This document shows positions 1-10,858 of a DNA stretch of 22,083 nucleotides, one piece after another. This DNA comes from Thermomucor indicae-seudaticae. Taxonomy: Eukaryota > Mucoromycota > Mucoromycetes > Mucorales > Lichtheimiaceae. The first letter of the stretch is position 1. Each line of letters begins with the position of its first letter. The stretch spans positions 1-22,083 of the forward strand of contig JSYX01000592.1 of assembly GCA_000787465.1 (NCBI GenBank), written 5' to 3'. The notes beneath the pieces were generated by a model. The model saw nothing but the letters and a program-made list of their open reading frames with translations. It did not search any database and had not been told where the DNA came from. Both the position numbers and the translations under genes were made by a program.

Positions 1-138
1 CTCGCCGCCAGCAGCGCCAAAAGGTTTTTCCTTCAGCGCAAAACAGACGGGAAAACCCAGTATTCAGTAAGGTTTACCATAAACGGCATATGGAGTTGGC
101 GGAAACGAATCTGGCAACTCAGGGTACTGACTGCACGC

Positions 139-661
139 ATGGACAGCTCTCGTAAAAACATTATTGAAATCTCGGAAAACGCCTTACCGAGCTTAGATGA
201 GGTTACAGCACTTGTAGCTGACAACGGTGCCGGTGCCATTTCCACATTTTCTGGCACGACGCGTGACACTTTTCAAGGTAAAGAGATCCACCATCTCCAG
301 ACTGCTGGGCCTCTGCAATGGGACTCATAATGACACGAAAAGTGGGTTAGGAAAAACGATCGTGCGGTTAGACTATGAAGCCTACGTCCCGATGGCCATC
401 AAAGTACTCGAACAAGTGGTACAAGAAGCCCGGCAAAAATGGGAGCTAAAGCATGTGGCCATCTATCATCGAACTGGAACGGTGCCTGTGGGCCAGGTCA
501 GCGTCATTGTGGCCGTTTCGTCGGCTCATCGCAAGGAAGCCATGCATGCTACCGAATATTTGATTGATCATCTGAAAGCCAGATGCCCTATATGGAAAAA
601 AGAAGTGTATAACGATGGCAGTGTTTGGAAGGGATCCTGTGAAGGAGGTTGCCGAACATGA
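139..661 (+). CDS. MOCS2B: Molybdopterin synthase catalytic (large) subunit, MoaE/MOCS2B family
   Basis: Two exons, 139-277 and 351-661, joined across a 73-base GT-AG intron (278-350), give 149 residues, the usual size for MoaE. The splice restores the family core: GTTRDTFQGK continues directly into TIVRLDYEAY (about residues 39-58). The C-terminal motif PIWKKE (126-131) carries the lysine pair that in MoaE binds substrate and catalyses sulfur transfer; it is followed by WKGSCEGGC. The family role is to transfer sulfur from the thiocarboxylated small subunit (MoaD/MOCS2A) to precursor Z, making molybdopterin in the cytosol for the molybdenum cofactor. The ATG at 139 is the first start in frame. 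No MoaD gene is visible nearby. The gene is convergent with the P450, 122 bases away. Confidence 0.95.
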
Positions 662-681
662 AATTGTATTGATACTTATTC

Positions 682-687
682 AATAAA
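682..687 (+). terminator. Probable polyadenylation signal AATAAA of the MoaE gene
   Basis: A canonical AATAAA lies 21 bases after the MoaE stop codon, inside an AT-rich run of TAA repeats. Position and orientation fit mRNA 3' end formation for that gene. Confidence 0.45.
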
Positions 688-738
688 TAATAATAATACA
701 CAACAAGAAGGGAGATAACAAGAGACATATACATGCAC

Positions 739-774
<36 letters not shown>
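739..774. repeat. Compound microsatellite (AT)n(AG)n
   Basis: About eight AT units (739-754) run straight into about ten AG units (755-774). The tract sits in the 122-base spacer between the convergent MoaE and P450 genes, just after the P450 stop, so on the minus strand it would be CT- then AT-repeats in the P450 3' UTR. Confidence 0.95.
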
Positions 775-783
775 TTGGGGAAG

Positions 784-2782
784 TTAATAACGCTTAGTGA
801 GGCGCAAATGAAGAGTCCGGGGCCCTAAAAGACCAATTCCGCCACCCGTGGCGTTCTTGAGACCAGTGGCATGTTCGCTTTGAGAGGACAGTGTCCAAGA
901 GTACTTGCGCAACATCATGGCTTGCAGAACACGTTGCTCAGCCAAGCTAAAGTTCATTCCTATGCAGGCGCGAGGACCATAACCGAATGGCATCCAAAAC
1001 TTGCTATTGCCGTCTTGCTGGAAGCGGTCAGGATTGAACTGGGTTGGGTCAGGCCAAAACTTTGATAATCTGTGTGCACAATAGAGTTCCTAAGATCGGG
1101 ATCAATTAAACAAGGAGGACGAGGACGAGCGTACATCATACTATCTTACCAGCGACAGTGGAGTTCCCTTTGGAATAAAAAAGTCGCCAAGAAAAGTATC
1201 CCTCGAAACGATACGAGGCAGGTTACCGCTCGTGGGTGGATTGATGCGCAACGTTTCCTTGATGCAGTTATCTAAAAAGGTCATCTGGCGCAGCTGCTCT
1301 GCTGTTGGGATAATGTCTTTAGGCTCATCACCAAGTATGGCAATGACCTCTTGCCGAGCGCGTTCTTGAATATCCGGGTTCGCTGCAAAGTAGTACATCA
1401 TGCTTGCGGTTGCACCAGCCGTTGTTTCATGACCTTTATTTTCATGCTATTAAGTAACGCGCCCAAAGTCATTCTGGAAGAAGCAGCTTTTTTACCTGCG
1501 ACAAAGAACACTGCTAGATTGGCAATCAATTCGCCATCTGTGAGATACGGTCGGTTGTCTCCGTTTTCTTTGGGTGCTTGGATGCAAGCTTCAATCATCA
1601 TTGTAAGCAAATCTTTTCGGTTTTCAGGCAATGTATTGGACTTGATGGCCTGCTTCCGTTGTTCAACAATGTCTGCAAGAATGGCTCTCAGTCGCTCATT
1701 GGCTAGACGAGCACGGTTCCGGTATGGGATCCAGCGAGATGGTATGCGCGTGTAGGCGGGAAACAGATACACTAAAGGATCTCGAACAATGCCTAAAAGG
1801 GACCGTGATAAGCAAACATATTTCACATAATAGAGGGGCACGGATCACTCACTAAATGCTTGTCTGTACAGCACCGAATAAGGCGAAGAAGAATCACGCA
1901 CAGCACCCATATCGAAACTCTAAAGACATGGAGGGAAATTGAGTGTGACCCGGGTCATCCAAAAGATCACACGCTGGCTGGACTTACAAAGACACCAAGA
2001 CCAAGGCAATCCAGCGCATATCTATACATATCACGACCCGTGTGAGTGCTTGCTTACAGACACACCGAAAATCTCCTTTCGAGTACCGTTTCATATAGTC
2101 AGCTATATCCACTGCATGCAGTGTCTCCTTCTCATCGATAGTCCGGAATATTGTTTCCACAATTTCTCCAAAGACCTGCACCGGCATGGCCCGGTGAAAC
2201 ACCGGATTGGCCACCCGGCGTTGTCTCCGCCACCCTTCCGCATTGGAGTTACCCACATTGGCCTCCTTGTTTGTCAGGATCAGGTCCTGTAACAAACAAG
2301 GAATAAGCTCCCTTCATACCCAGGAAAAAGGATACACATTGAGTTACCGGATCGAAAGAAACATTTTCTTCCTTTGGAAACGTCTCCACATCCTTTAGCA
2401 CGGTCTGAAGCAAAATAGGATCACCTACAGACACTGTCCAGCGGCCCATCATGTACTTGAGACAGAGGCCATGCTGAGCCATGATAGGCAGCATAAGCCG
2501 GTCGGATCGAACATCGGTACTCTCTCCCTTGAGGACACTCCAGAACCAGTCGATGGTACCGACTTTGGGAAGATGACGAAGCGGGCGAGGGACAAGGAAG
2601 AATTGAAGCAAGCGGTGGCCCACCCAGAGGCTGCAGAGAGTCGCCCAGAATGTACGCCAGCGATGGGTATCCAGCGATTGCCACACGGTCGTACGACTTA
2701 GCCAGTGCATGTAAGCAGTCGCAAGGGATACGGCATTAAACATGTTGCCAGTAATGGCGTTTGCTTTTGTTATAGACACCAT
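784..2782 (-). CDS. Cytochrome P450 monooxygenase, membrane anchored
   Basis: Seven exons (transcription order): 2782-2348, 2286-2087, 2021-1988, 1919-1853, 1792-1496, 1433-1150, 1089-784. Introns are 60-68 bases and all phases agree, giving 540 residues. A hydrophobic anchor lies at about 44-65, followed by the proline hinge LPKV (71-74). The C-helix WRRQR is at 164-168, the I-helix oxygen-activation motif AGHETT at 344-349, the K-helix ETLR at 404-407, the meander NPDRF at 458-462 and the heme loop FGYGPRACIG at 474-483 with Cys481 as thiolate ligand. All catalytic landmarks are intact, so it is probably an active endoplasmic-reticulum enzyme needing P450 reductase. The substrate cannot be told from sequence. 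The ATG at 2782 is chosen because the open frame further upstream has no ATG. It is not in a recognisable metabolite cluster. Confidence 0.95.
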
Positions 2783-3230
2783 GAAGAAGGGAAAAGAAGA
2801 AGAATATTCACATGGCGGCGAACGCGCAAAAAGTCCAAGGTTTTTAAACACGAGAGAACTTGCCGTGATGCAGCCTGTTGTGTCCCATAAAAGGTATTCT
2901 CGGCCTAGTGAAGACCCTGAAATATCCGTACCGCTTCATGGCAACATGCTCCCTGCATTGCCCTTAAAAGGCCAAAGTCCGGGGGTTGTACGATCAATAA
3001 GCAGATCAGCTGTACAAACATTGCCCGGTGACACGAAAAATGTTTTTGCTTTTTGTTTCATCTGACAAGCGAATGTTACAATTGAAAGTTTAATTTACAT
3101 CGAGGAAGGTATGAACGAGAATTAAACAATATTAACCAAGGTAAAAAACCTATGAAGATTTGATGAAGATGTAAAAGAAGGGTACATGACTAGAAAACGT
3201 GAATTCGCCAGACAGAAATGAAGCTACAAG
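2783..3230. other. Intergenic spacer between P450 start and RasGEF stop
   Basis: About 450 bases hold the presumed P450 promoter (read leftwards) and the 3' region of the RasGEF gene. The minus strand has a TATA-like TTTTATGG near 2885-2892, roughly 100 bases before the P450 start. Plus-strand open frames here have no splice support or recognisable motif. I see no further gene. Confidence 0.4.
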
Positions 3231-6200
3231 TTATGCTGTTGTTTCCCGTGGTTCTAATTGCAAGCTGCGTTCATACAGCTTGTCGATATCCAAACTGCTT
3301 TCCAAGTTTGACCTGATAAATGCCTGCAGATCAGGTACAGGTTGGAAGTTGTAAGGTGGCGACTGAAACTGATTAATCTCTCGTATGACTTCAGCTGCTT
3401 TCTGTCTTTTCGCGAAATTAATCAGCTTCGTGGATTTCTTAATATAGTCAGGATTGCCATCTTCGATAAACGTTAGATCTTGCAAGTAGATTCCCAAGAA
3501 CGGGATACACGGTGGATTGACCGAATGAATCATTTCGCGATATTCAGTAAAGTTGCGGTTGGCTCCCATCAACTTCCGAATATTGCCCAGTGATTGATTT
3601 GTCCGGTTGCCAACAAGCTTAGGAACGGTTGATGAGTATTCTTCGCCACGGATAAAATACTTCCGTGAATACTCACCTCCCACGTTTTACGCAAACGACC
3701 GATCGCGCTATTATCAAATGCTGAGATAATAGCCATACACGTATTGTAATTGTTGATCATACGACACCGCTGTGGTTCCTCAGTTAGTCACAGCATCCTG
3801 ATAGCCTTCTAAGCCATTCACTTACATTAGCTACTTGGGCCCAGTGTTTTATGACCGTCACTCGTTTCTTTGCTTCTTCGTTTGCTAATATACTGTCGCT
3901 CACCCAACACGTTAAGCGATTGCAGTAATCGATCGATTGCTTAACGTTTTTAGCGACATTCCCGGTCGTGTCTTCGCGTGACCATGCCTTGTTCAGGCAC
4001 TCAATCGGCCGGATGCTGCTGTATAGTTTAAAGTCCATGATTGTCAATTGTCTAGCAAGTTCTACCGGATCAATATCCAGGAGCGTGATGCGCGTGATAT
4101 CTTTTGGCATGATGGGTAAAGGGGTTGGAATTGTATTCGGAACGAGCTTTTTTAAGCCGCCTTTGGCGTCTAGCTCACGCCGCTTGCGGATAAGCCTGTT
4201 CAGTTGGTCGGCCGCAAAGGAAGAAGCGTCGCGAATCACGGTGTTTGTGAAGAACTCCAAGCGTCCGAGTACAAACTCGTCTTCCTCATTGTAATAGTTC
4301 TCTAACCACGTTTTCATGACATTAAACACCCTAAATGAAGGTTAAATAACTGGATAAAGCTGACAGGTATTTAACTATGCACTATATACTCACCGAAGCC
4401 GAACTAATTTCTGCTTCCGTTCCGTCCATTCGTGGAGCTCCCATGGTGTTAAGCCTTCAGTAGGCTGCAAGTTATACCGCTGCTCAAGGAGACTCAAAAA
4501 TTCCTCGGTCGTACAGAAAGACCGGTATGTTAACAGGAACGTGGCAATAAAGCTCGTGTCTGCAACGCAACATCAGGCCATCAGTACAGGTTGCACAAAA
4601 TAATTGCCACTCGGTCCTCTTACCAAGAGTGTCATGGAGTGTTAACCGTTCAACGAGGGCCGGAAGGGTCCCGCCCTTCACGCTGCCATCGGAGCTAAAG
4701 ACGACTTCTTCCGGCGCATAGTCATAGCCTAGCCACCATCCCGGGGATCGTTCGTCTGCCGACCGAATCTGGCCCTTACGCAGTCTTTCGTTACCCATTA
4801 ATGGAGAGCCGGCATCCATAGTCCTTGACTCATCATCTGCTTGCGTGCTATCATCGCCAGGAGAGAATGGTGATACAGGCGATGTCGGCGCATCCTTGTC
4901 GTGCGCGCTGTATTGCATATACCACCGTCTGCGCTGTTCAACCATTTCCTCAATAGTCGTGAGGATTGAGCCAATAGTATTATCCACATTTTGGGTAGCA
5001 CTCTCAATACCCGCCACGCTCTGGTTGATGTCGTTACGTTCATTGCTCAAGGACTGGACTGCACTGAATAAAATACCGACAGAATTATAAAGGTTCTGCT
5101 TATTAACCCTATAATCGGCCAGAGACGGTATCTTTGCGCCTTCGATACTTGCAAGGTCGATGTCTTCAAGTATCGTAAGATACTGTCCAATCTGCATCGA
5201 CAGATTCCGGAACAATAACACTACATTTGACCTTGCTTTCCCGATGTTCGGCTCGCCGTCTACGTCCTCCACATCGTCAGTTGCGTTAACTACCAACGAC
5301 TGTAAAAACTTGGAAGCTTTCACGACAGCGTCAGTCGAACCGTAAATTTGGTTAGCATGCGTCTGTAAGCTGACAATTAGATCTTGATTCAGAGCATATT
5401 TCGCCTTCTGTCCTAGTGCCTGACTGCTTTCAAGGCTCCCTTTTCGGTCATCTATAGCGTCGTTGCCCGGTGCATGCGTAGGCGAAGCAGCATTGACTAG
5501 CAGACCATTTTTATGATGCCGATTCTGCGATCCAGAGCTTTTTGTGTCGACTAAAAGCTGCGGCTGAACTTGCTCGATCTGGATGTTCTTTTCTTGACAC
5601 ACTGCCACGAAACTTCGCACTGCAGCCAAAACGTCACCAGCGTCTCGTTGAACTTTGTAGAGGAGCTCTGGTTGCAGGGATATTGCTGACCCCTCAGACG
5701 CAGTTTTCACCGACAGAACCAACTTTGAAAGGGATGTCATGACTGCCCTTTGAGGAGCATGAAAAGCGCGATCTTGCATGGTCGCAGAATCCCTGTCGAG
5801 AGATCTGGAGGCGTAGAACATCATGCGAATAACTACGACGACTGCTGATGAATCAGCTGTGAAACTTTCTACGTCTCCTCGCTGAGCTGCCGCGTTTAAG
5901 CGATGAATTGCTGTAGCAATGTCGCTCGATATCTTTTCCCAAGACATATTCTCCTCTATATTTGCGTTCGCTGCCGCTTCATGATCGTCATATGGTTCGT
6001 CATCATTAGGTAGATCTTTAAATGACACTCTGCGTGCGTCTACATTTGCTTCGTCCTCGGAATCCGTGTGGTGCGAATTTCTCTACAGTACAAAATCATT
6101 CGTTAGCTACATACCCACCGTTGTCCATCGATACATCAAAGTCGTACCAAGCGTCCAGTAGTTTTGTCGATCTCATCATAATCCCACGTTGTTTCCTGAG

Positions 6201-7281
6201 TCATCAGATTACAGTAGTAGGGACGCCCTTGAGGAGTGACTCTCTCCACCCATTGAGATAGGATCTATGGTAATAACATAAGTTGCCTGGTTCTTTGCAT
6301 ATAACGAGTTTTAGCAGCTTACATCCTGTCCGCTGTCCGGTAACGCTGTGTCGGAAGCTTCGACATTAGCAGGCAACGAATCAATACTCAAGCGGTTCAT
6401 CTTTGTTTCAATATATGACATGCTTTCACGCGCTTCATGATATGTACTATACTCGTCACCGGAATAGCTGTCCATTGATCCGTGCATACGCCTTCCAAAT
6501 TCATCCAGGCTTTCGTATTCATCATCCGAACCCGACAGGTCTCCAGGAAACTCGTATTGCATTTTACCCGTTCGGTGATTGTAATAGAAGTAGGTTGTAC
6601 CATCTTCAGCGACCTGAAGAGACCACCCGTCGGGCAGCACAGATCGATGCAAGCTGGTGTCCGAGCAGTCGTTACTCAAGGCCGGGCTAGACGTCCAACC
6701 GAAACCTGGGATTGTGGCGGGTGGCGATAACGAGTACGGTCGACTGTTGGTTGTCCTTAACGAAGACCGGAGACTGCTGCGTGTTTGTCTGGTCGACTTC
6801 CTGCGTTCTTGTCGTTGTCGCGCTGTAAATCGATCAGCTCCTAATGGCGAAGTCAGAGCCACGTCGTCAACCGGTACGGCAGCATTAGGAATAACGGACA
6901 AGGGCCGGTGCACAGAGTGGCGGAGAGGTTGGTAGACATTGTTGGTCTGTGCAGCTGCGGCAGGCTGTTGTTGCACTGCAGGTTGGTAGTGTTCGTCATT
7001 GTCGCTATCTAGATTGTCTTCGACGACTTCAACGTAATTGCTGGGAAACCAGCCGCGAGAACCACCGCACCTGTTGAAAATGGTTTTGTTGAGTTGACGA
7101 TGTCTTCAGGACTCTAGCCGATCCAAGCAAATGTTTCCTACCAGCCGTCCCACCAGCCAGAATCCAATTGAGCCAGTACGTCAATGTAATCGTCCTTATC
7201 AAAGCTCAGAGACGACGGTTCGTCAGAATGAAAGGGATAGATCGCCCTGACTCGACAGATTATCTTTGGAAATGACGACAT
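3231..7281 (-). CDS. Ras guanine-nucleotide exchange factor, Cdc25-like (SH3-WW-WW-REM-CDC25)
   Basis: Eight exons: 7281-7142, 7070-6323, 6264-6148, 6082-4624, 4559-4394, 4330-3826, 3778-3677, 3617-3231; introns 47-71 bases, all phases consistent, about 1207 residues. An SH3 domain lies at 6-63 (ALYDY-type RAIYPF, then SGWWDGW, then GWFPSNYVE). The first WW domain is at about 192-222 and the second at about 300-326. A long region of unknown function (336-800) follows. The REM/RasGEF-N domain runs about 805-930 (TLPALVERLTLHD, then FLLTYRSF). The catalytic CDC25 domain runs about 960-1190, with LLDIDPVELARQLT, INNYNTCMAIISAF and NPPCIPFLGIYLQDLTFIEDG all intact. The family loads Ras with GTP at membranes, upstream of cAMP or MAPK signalling; SH3-containing Cdc25 proteins are the classical fungal form. 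The ATG at 7281 is the only ATG before the SH3 in the open frame. Confidence 0.95.
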
Positions 7282-8136
7282 GGCTTGCACACCATGTGCA
7301 GCGTCGACGAAGCGAACAAAAGAGGAAAAGAAAGTAGAAGAAAAAGAAAACGGGAACACAATGGTGGACAAGAGGGTTTCATGACCCGATGTCCTGGTTC
7401 CACTTTTTGCCTCCAATTCGGTTTCAGTAACACACACACGAATCGGGCAGGAGGGACAAAGAAAAGGCAAGCGTTCCACGATTTCGCCCACTCTGAAAGG
7501 TAATGGGTATTACTGTGAAGCGATTTTTAGCAATGATACAAGAACATTTAAGTGGCGCCGATTGAGCCAGTTGAAAGTGACGAAAGTTCATATCCTTCTA
7601 AGATACAGTATGCCAGCAACTAAAACTATCGGTATCTCTGAAAAGATTACCCATTAGAATCATTTCGAATAGAAATGAAGAAAACTTCCTTCATTGCGAA
7701 AACGTAAATGCTTAAAGTCTAGCAGTCATTCAGATATTAGTGCAAGCCAATGCTTACTGTAAATCGCATAAGCAAACCTTATTGTGTCTGTAGCACAAGC
7801 CTAACGTTGCCAATGACATTCACCGAACCAATAGGACGAAAATTTAACCGAACTGCAGACTCTTCGTTGAATACAGCCATGGACAGGTGATCTTCAAGAG
7901 ATGTGTTGGATTTTTCCCGACTATTTGCAACCGGAAAGCCTTCTTTTTGCTCTCACGTTAATTTTGCTCTGCGATGAATGCTTCTCTTTTTGTGTTAAAT
8001 AAATAACTTTCACGCTAAACGTTTGCGCCAGTTTGATACATCTATCTAGCACCATCCTAGTAGGGTCAGCTACGTCCCGACGACTGGCTGCCGTTTTTAA
8101 GTCAATAACTCAGTTCACCGAGTAAAGACTGCAGAT
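7282..8136. other. Intergenic region between RasGEF and the decayed accessory gene
   Basis: About 850 bases with no convincing exon. Just upstream of the RasGEF start the minus strand is strongly pyrimidine-rich (about 7320-7360), typical of a fungal core promoter or 5' leader. Three CCAAT pentamers on the plus strand (about 7747, 7810 and 7828) could serve the rightward gene at 8137. The rest is AT-rich and unremarkable. Confidence 0.4.
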
Positions 8137-8336
8137 ATGGTACCAACTGGATTGGGATCGCCGAAAAATCAGCAGTGCACAGAGTGGTTCGCTAAAAATC
8201 AACGTGGCCAACGTAAGTCTGCACTCGAAGACAATAGATTAAGATGGCGGCGCTACTGGCAGCATGACTCCCCGCCCCCGGACGCAGGGATGCTAGCCAT
8301 CACTCAGGGCTCCAAAGTTTGGATACCGTCATCCCA

Positions 8337-8458
8337 GTACCAACGCTATGCTGATATAAGTCCCCACGTATCAACAATATGCTGATATGGAAACCCATTA
8401 CCAACAGTATGATGGTGTGAGACTCATGTACCAGCGCGCAATGTTGGTATGGAAGCGG
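8337..8458 (+). repeat. Four imperfect 30-31 base tandem units encoding YQQYAD-type repeats
   Basis: Units start near 8337, 8368, 8398 and 8428. Each begins with a version of TACCAACAGTATG and translates to YQRYADI, YQQYADMETH, YQQYDGVRLM and YQRAMLVWKR. The spacing is 31, 30 and 30 bases, so the first unit is in a different frame from the other three; the extra base falls in or near a CCCC run at 8362-8365. The repeats become more degenerate to the right. Confidence 0.7.
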
Positions 8459-8590
8459 ACTCCTTCGCCATCCTTGCCTAATGTTCGTCCGTCACGATCG
8501 TGAAGAAAACGGACGCTAGTGTCGGAGCATAAAAAGTTTAGGCTTTGGAAAAGTTCATTTCAAGAGCGTAGCTTTCTTTCAACGCGTAAT

Positions 8591-8707
8591 CCTATCAGAA
8601 TGGAAAAAGAAAACGGTCAATGGAATAATGGCGACAACAATAGTCCTATGCGCAATGAAAAAGATCAATGGAATAACGGTAACAACAATAAGCCTATGCG
8701 AATGCTT
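8591..8707 (+). repeat. Asn-rich 54/48-base tandem repeat (PMRNEKDQWNNGNN type)
   Basis: Units start at CCTAT near 8591, 8645 and 8693 (partial), giving in-frame repeats of 18 and 16 residues sharing QWNNG and an Asn run. The second unit differs from the first by GGTAAC for GGCGAC, which creates the GTAAC splice donor used in the proposed exon end at 8678. Confidence 0.75.
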
Positions 8708-10858
8708 TTCTAATAATTTACTGATTGTGTACAGCAATTAAAGAACATGTCAAACGGCATTATCCCTCCAATCTCAGTCTTTTTGTTCAGGAACACTCAG
8801 CGTTAATCATAGCTCTTTCCAAACGATATGCCGATTGGACAGGATTCGCAGCCTACTGGACGAAAGCTTTTAGGGATGAATTCGTGTGTGAAGAAGAAAC
8901 CAAAATCGTTGTAGAGTAAGCGTCTTCGAGGACAGCTGACATACAAATGGTTCACGGATTAAATTAGCACTACGTGCCATCATTCCATTTGGCAAGATAT
9001 TTGGAATTCGGTAACCTTGCTAGTTATGTTCTCAAAAGCTCAAAAGCATGGAACGTACTGATGCATTGCGATTTTCTCGTCATAGATCGAAACCAAACGT
9101 AACCATGATTCTTCCAGTATGAAGTTGCTTAATAAGGCTGCTAAAAGAAATGAAAAAACTTCTCGATCATGCATATAAGGTATTAGTGGAATATCTTAGC
9201 AGTGATCTAGATTGTGTTCTCCTAATCTGTCGCAGCTAGAAGATAATACTACAAGCGGCGACAACGAAGGCAGACTGAAGAAACGGATGAAGCCAAATCC
9301 TGAAACTGAGCCTTTAAGCCCCTCAGAGACATATCAGCAAGGTGAAACCGAACACAGAAGCTTGTGGCGTGCTGCGGGAATGCGGACACCCTCGCCTGAT
9401 ACAGATTTTGACAATAGTAATCCTTTCAATGACGACCCATTACCGTTAGTCTTGCAGTTACCGCGGAAAAATGGTGTTGACATCGGTCTTCCACCGCGAC
9501 CTGAATATTCATGGAAGTTAGAGGGGCAAGAAGTATCGACATTTTTCCAGAATTGTAAGCACCGTGCGCTTCAAATAAGCACAATCGGAACTGGATTACA
9601 AATCGAATCGTAACTACACGAGATAATTAGTTTGTTACATATCCTAATGTTGAAGCCTGCTCAATACGGACGGTTGACACGAGAAGTATTTGGCGATGAC
9701 TTATTGCGATCCATGTACAATCAAGTCATGCTTCAGCTCGATCCTGAACCTACCATTTTTTCGAGCGGGATATCGTCGGAAATTGCAAGCATAGCTGCAG
9801 ACTTGTCCATGTCACTGACAGCTTCCGAAGAACTGCAGAATTCAAAAAAACGAAAAATTGCGAGATCTCGCCTGCTTGCCCTCGCCTGTAGTGGTAACAT
9901 ACAGTATTACGAGGCATGCGTTTTGGATGGGATCTCAAATGCGTAAGATTGCCGTGAATTTTCTTATTTATTGACACATCTTTGTCTAAATCTGTCTAAA
10001 TCCATAAACCGTAGAATCCAGAAGCTTCCAAACGTCGACATTATGGATACATCTTGAATGGGTGAGACAGAACTTTGGAGCTTGTTTATCGATCCCATCA
10101 TGAGTGCTATGGTTGCCGATCCGGCTAGGTCTGTTTGTCTGCGTTGGACAAACAAGAAAGTGCGCGAGAATACAACCTTCACCAGAAAGCGTCCGGACGC
10201 AGTGATATCGAAAGTGGTGCAGTTGGATTACGAAGAAAGCTTGGGATTTGGTGAAGTCAAGTTGGCTGAACCTAATCCGGATAAAAATGCGATATGTCTA
10301 GATCTTCTGCGACTTGGAGTTTTCAGCAAGAGTACAATTGATGAAAATGCAATGGACGGAGTGCTAGCCTTTCAAGTGCACGGTAAGACTCCATCTCTTT
10401 TCCGTCATGAAAATGGTGTCTCATTCCCATTCCCTAGGGATGAGGGTGACCTTTTACGTTATGAAGCATTTGTATGATGCGCTGTATAGCTTCGTGGAAA
10501 TCGGAGCTCTGGAGTTCCCTTCTTCGATCGAATCTTTGCACACATTTACAACGCTTCCGACTTTGGACAAATTGATGAAAATCTCGAGAATATTTTGGAA
10601 CAACTGTCGCAAATCGCAGAATCCTGACCTGCTACAATTGCAGTACAGAGAAACATTTGATTCACCATCCTTCAGCCGACTAATAGATGGCACGAAAGAC
10701 AGACACAGGCCGTGTCCGTTGCGACTGTAAAGACGACTTTCCCATATATTACGATGTCGTACCCTTACATTAATGTACTAGGTGATCAACGCGCTTGGTT
10801 GTATATGGCTTTCCGGGATTTTATCGAATTTGCCTATAGAGAACACGTTAAAAAACAA

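Larger units (their letters stand above)
8137..10730 (+). pseudogene. Decayed multi-exon accessory gene with a putative PD-(D/E)XK nuclease-like C-terminal domain
   Basis: Not recognised by name. The best-supported exons are 8600-8678, 8735-8915, 9211-9942, 10015-10382 and 10438-10730, linked by GT-AG introns of 56, 295, 72 and 55 bases whose phases agree. Within these the frame is broken by TAA at 9611-9613 and TGA at 10055-10057. An upstream piece (8137-8500, possible intron 8213-8287) holds Gln/Tyr-rich repeats with a probable one-base frameshift near 8362-8365. The last two exons encode, from the ATG at 10058, a 205-residue product in which RPDAVI is followed about 16 residues later by GFGEVK, the D...ExK spacing of PD-(D/E)XK nucleases, then alpha/beta sequence around FYVMKHLYDALYSF. 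Pseudogene status is an inference. Alternatives are a real shorter gene at 10058-10730, or sequencing errors. The region is convergent with Fab1, 128 bases away. Confidence 0.5.

Noticed and set aside
33..269. Minus-strand open frame opposite MoaE exon 1
   Set aside because: It is antisense to a clear MoaE exon, has no family motif and no ATG context.
2783..2851. N-terminal extension of the P450 frame
   Set aside because: The upstream start would be GTG; the first usable ATG is at 2782, just before a normal-length P450 N-terminus.
2742..3065. Plus-strand open frame across the P450 start
   Set aside because: It begins without a convincing start, overlaps the P450 first exon and has a composition with no recognisable domain.
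7282..7491. N-terminal extension of the RasGEF frame
   Set aside because: The frame is open to 7491 but has no ATG before 7281, and the sequence looks like promoter or leader.
7285..7503. Small plus-strand ORF upstream of RasGEF
   Set aside because: It is the complement of a pyrimidine-rich leader; its Lys/Arg-rich translation is a composition artefact.
9533..9622. Alternative 90-base intron removing the TAA at 9611
   Set aside because: The phases would fit, but the acceptor (CACGAG) is poor and the removed part reads as continuous helical protein, so a stop mutation is simpler; it is not excluded.
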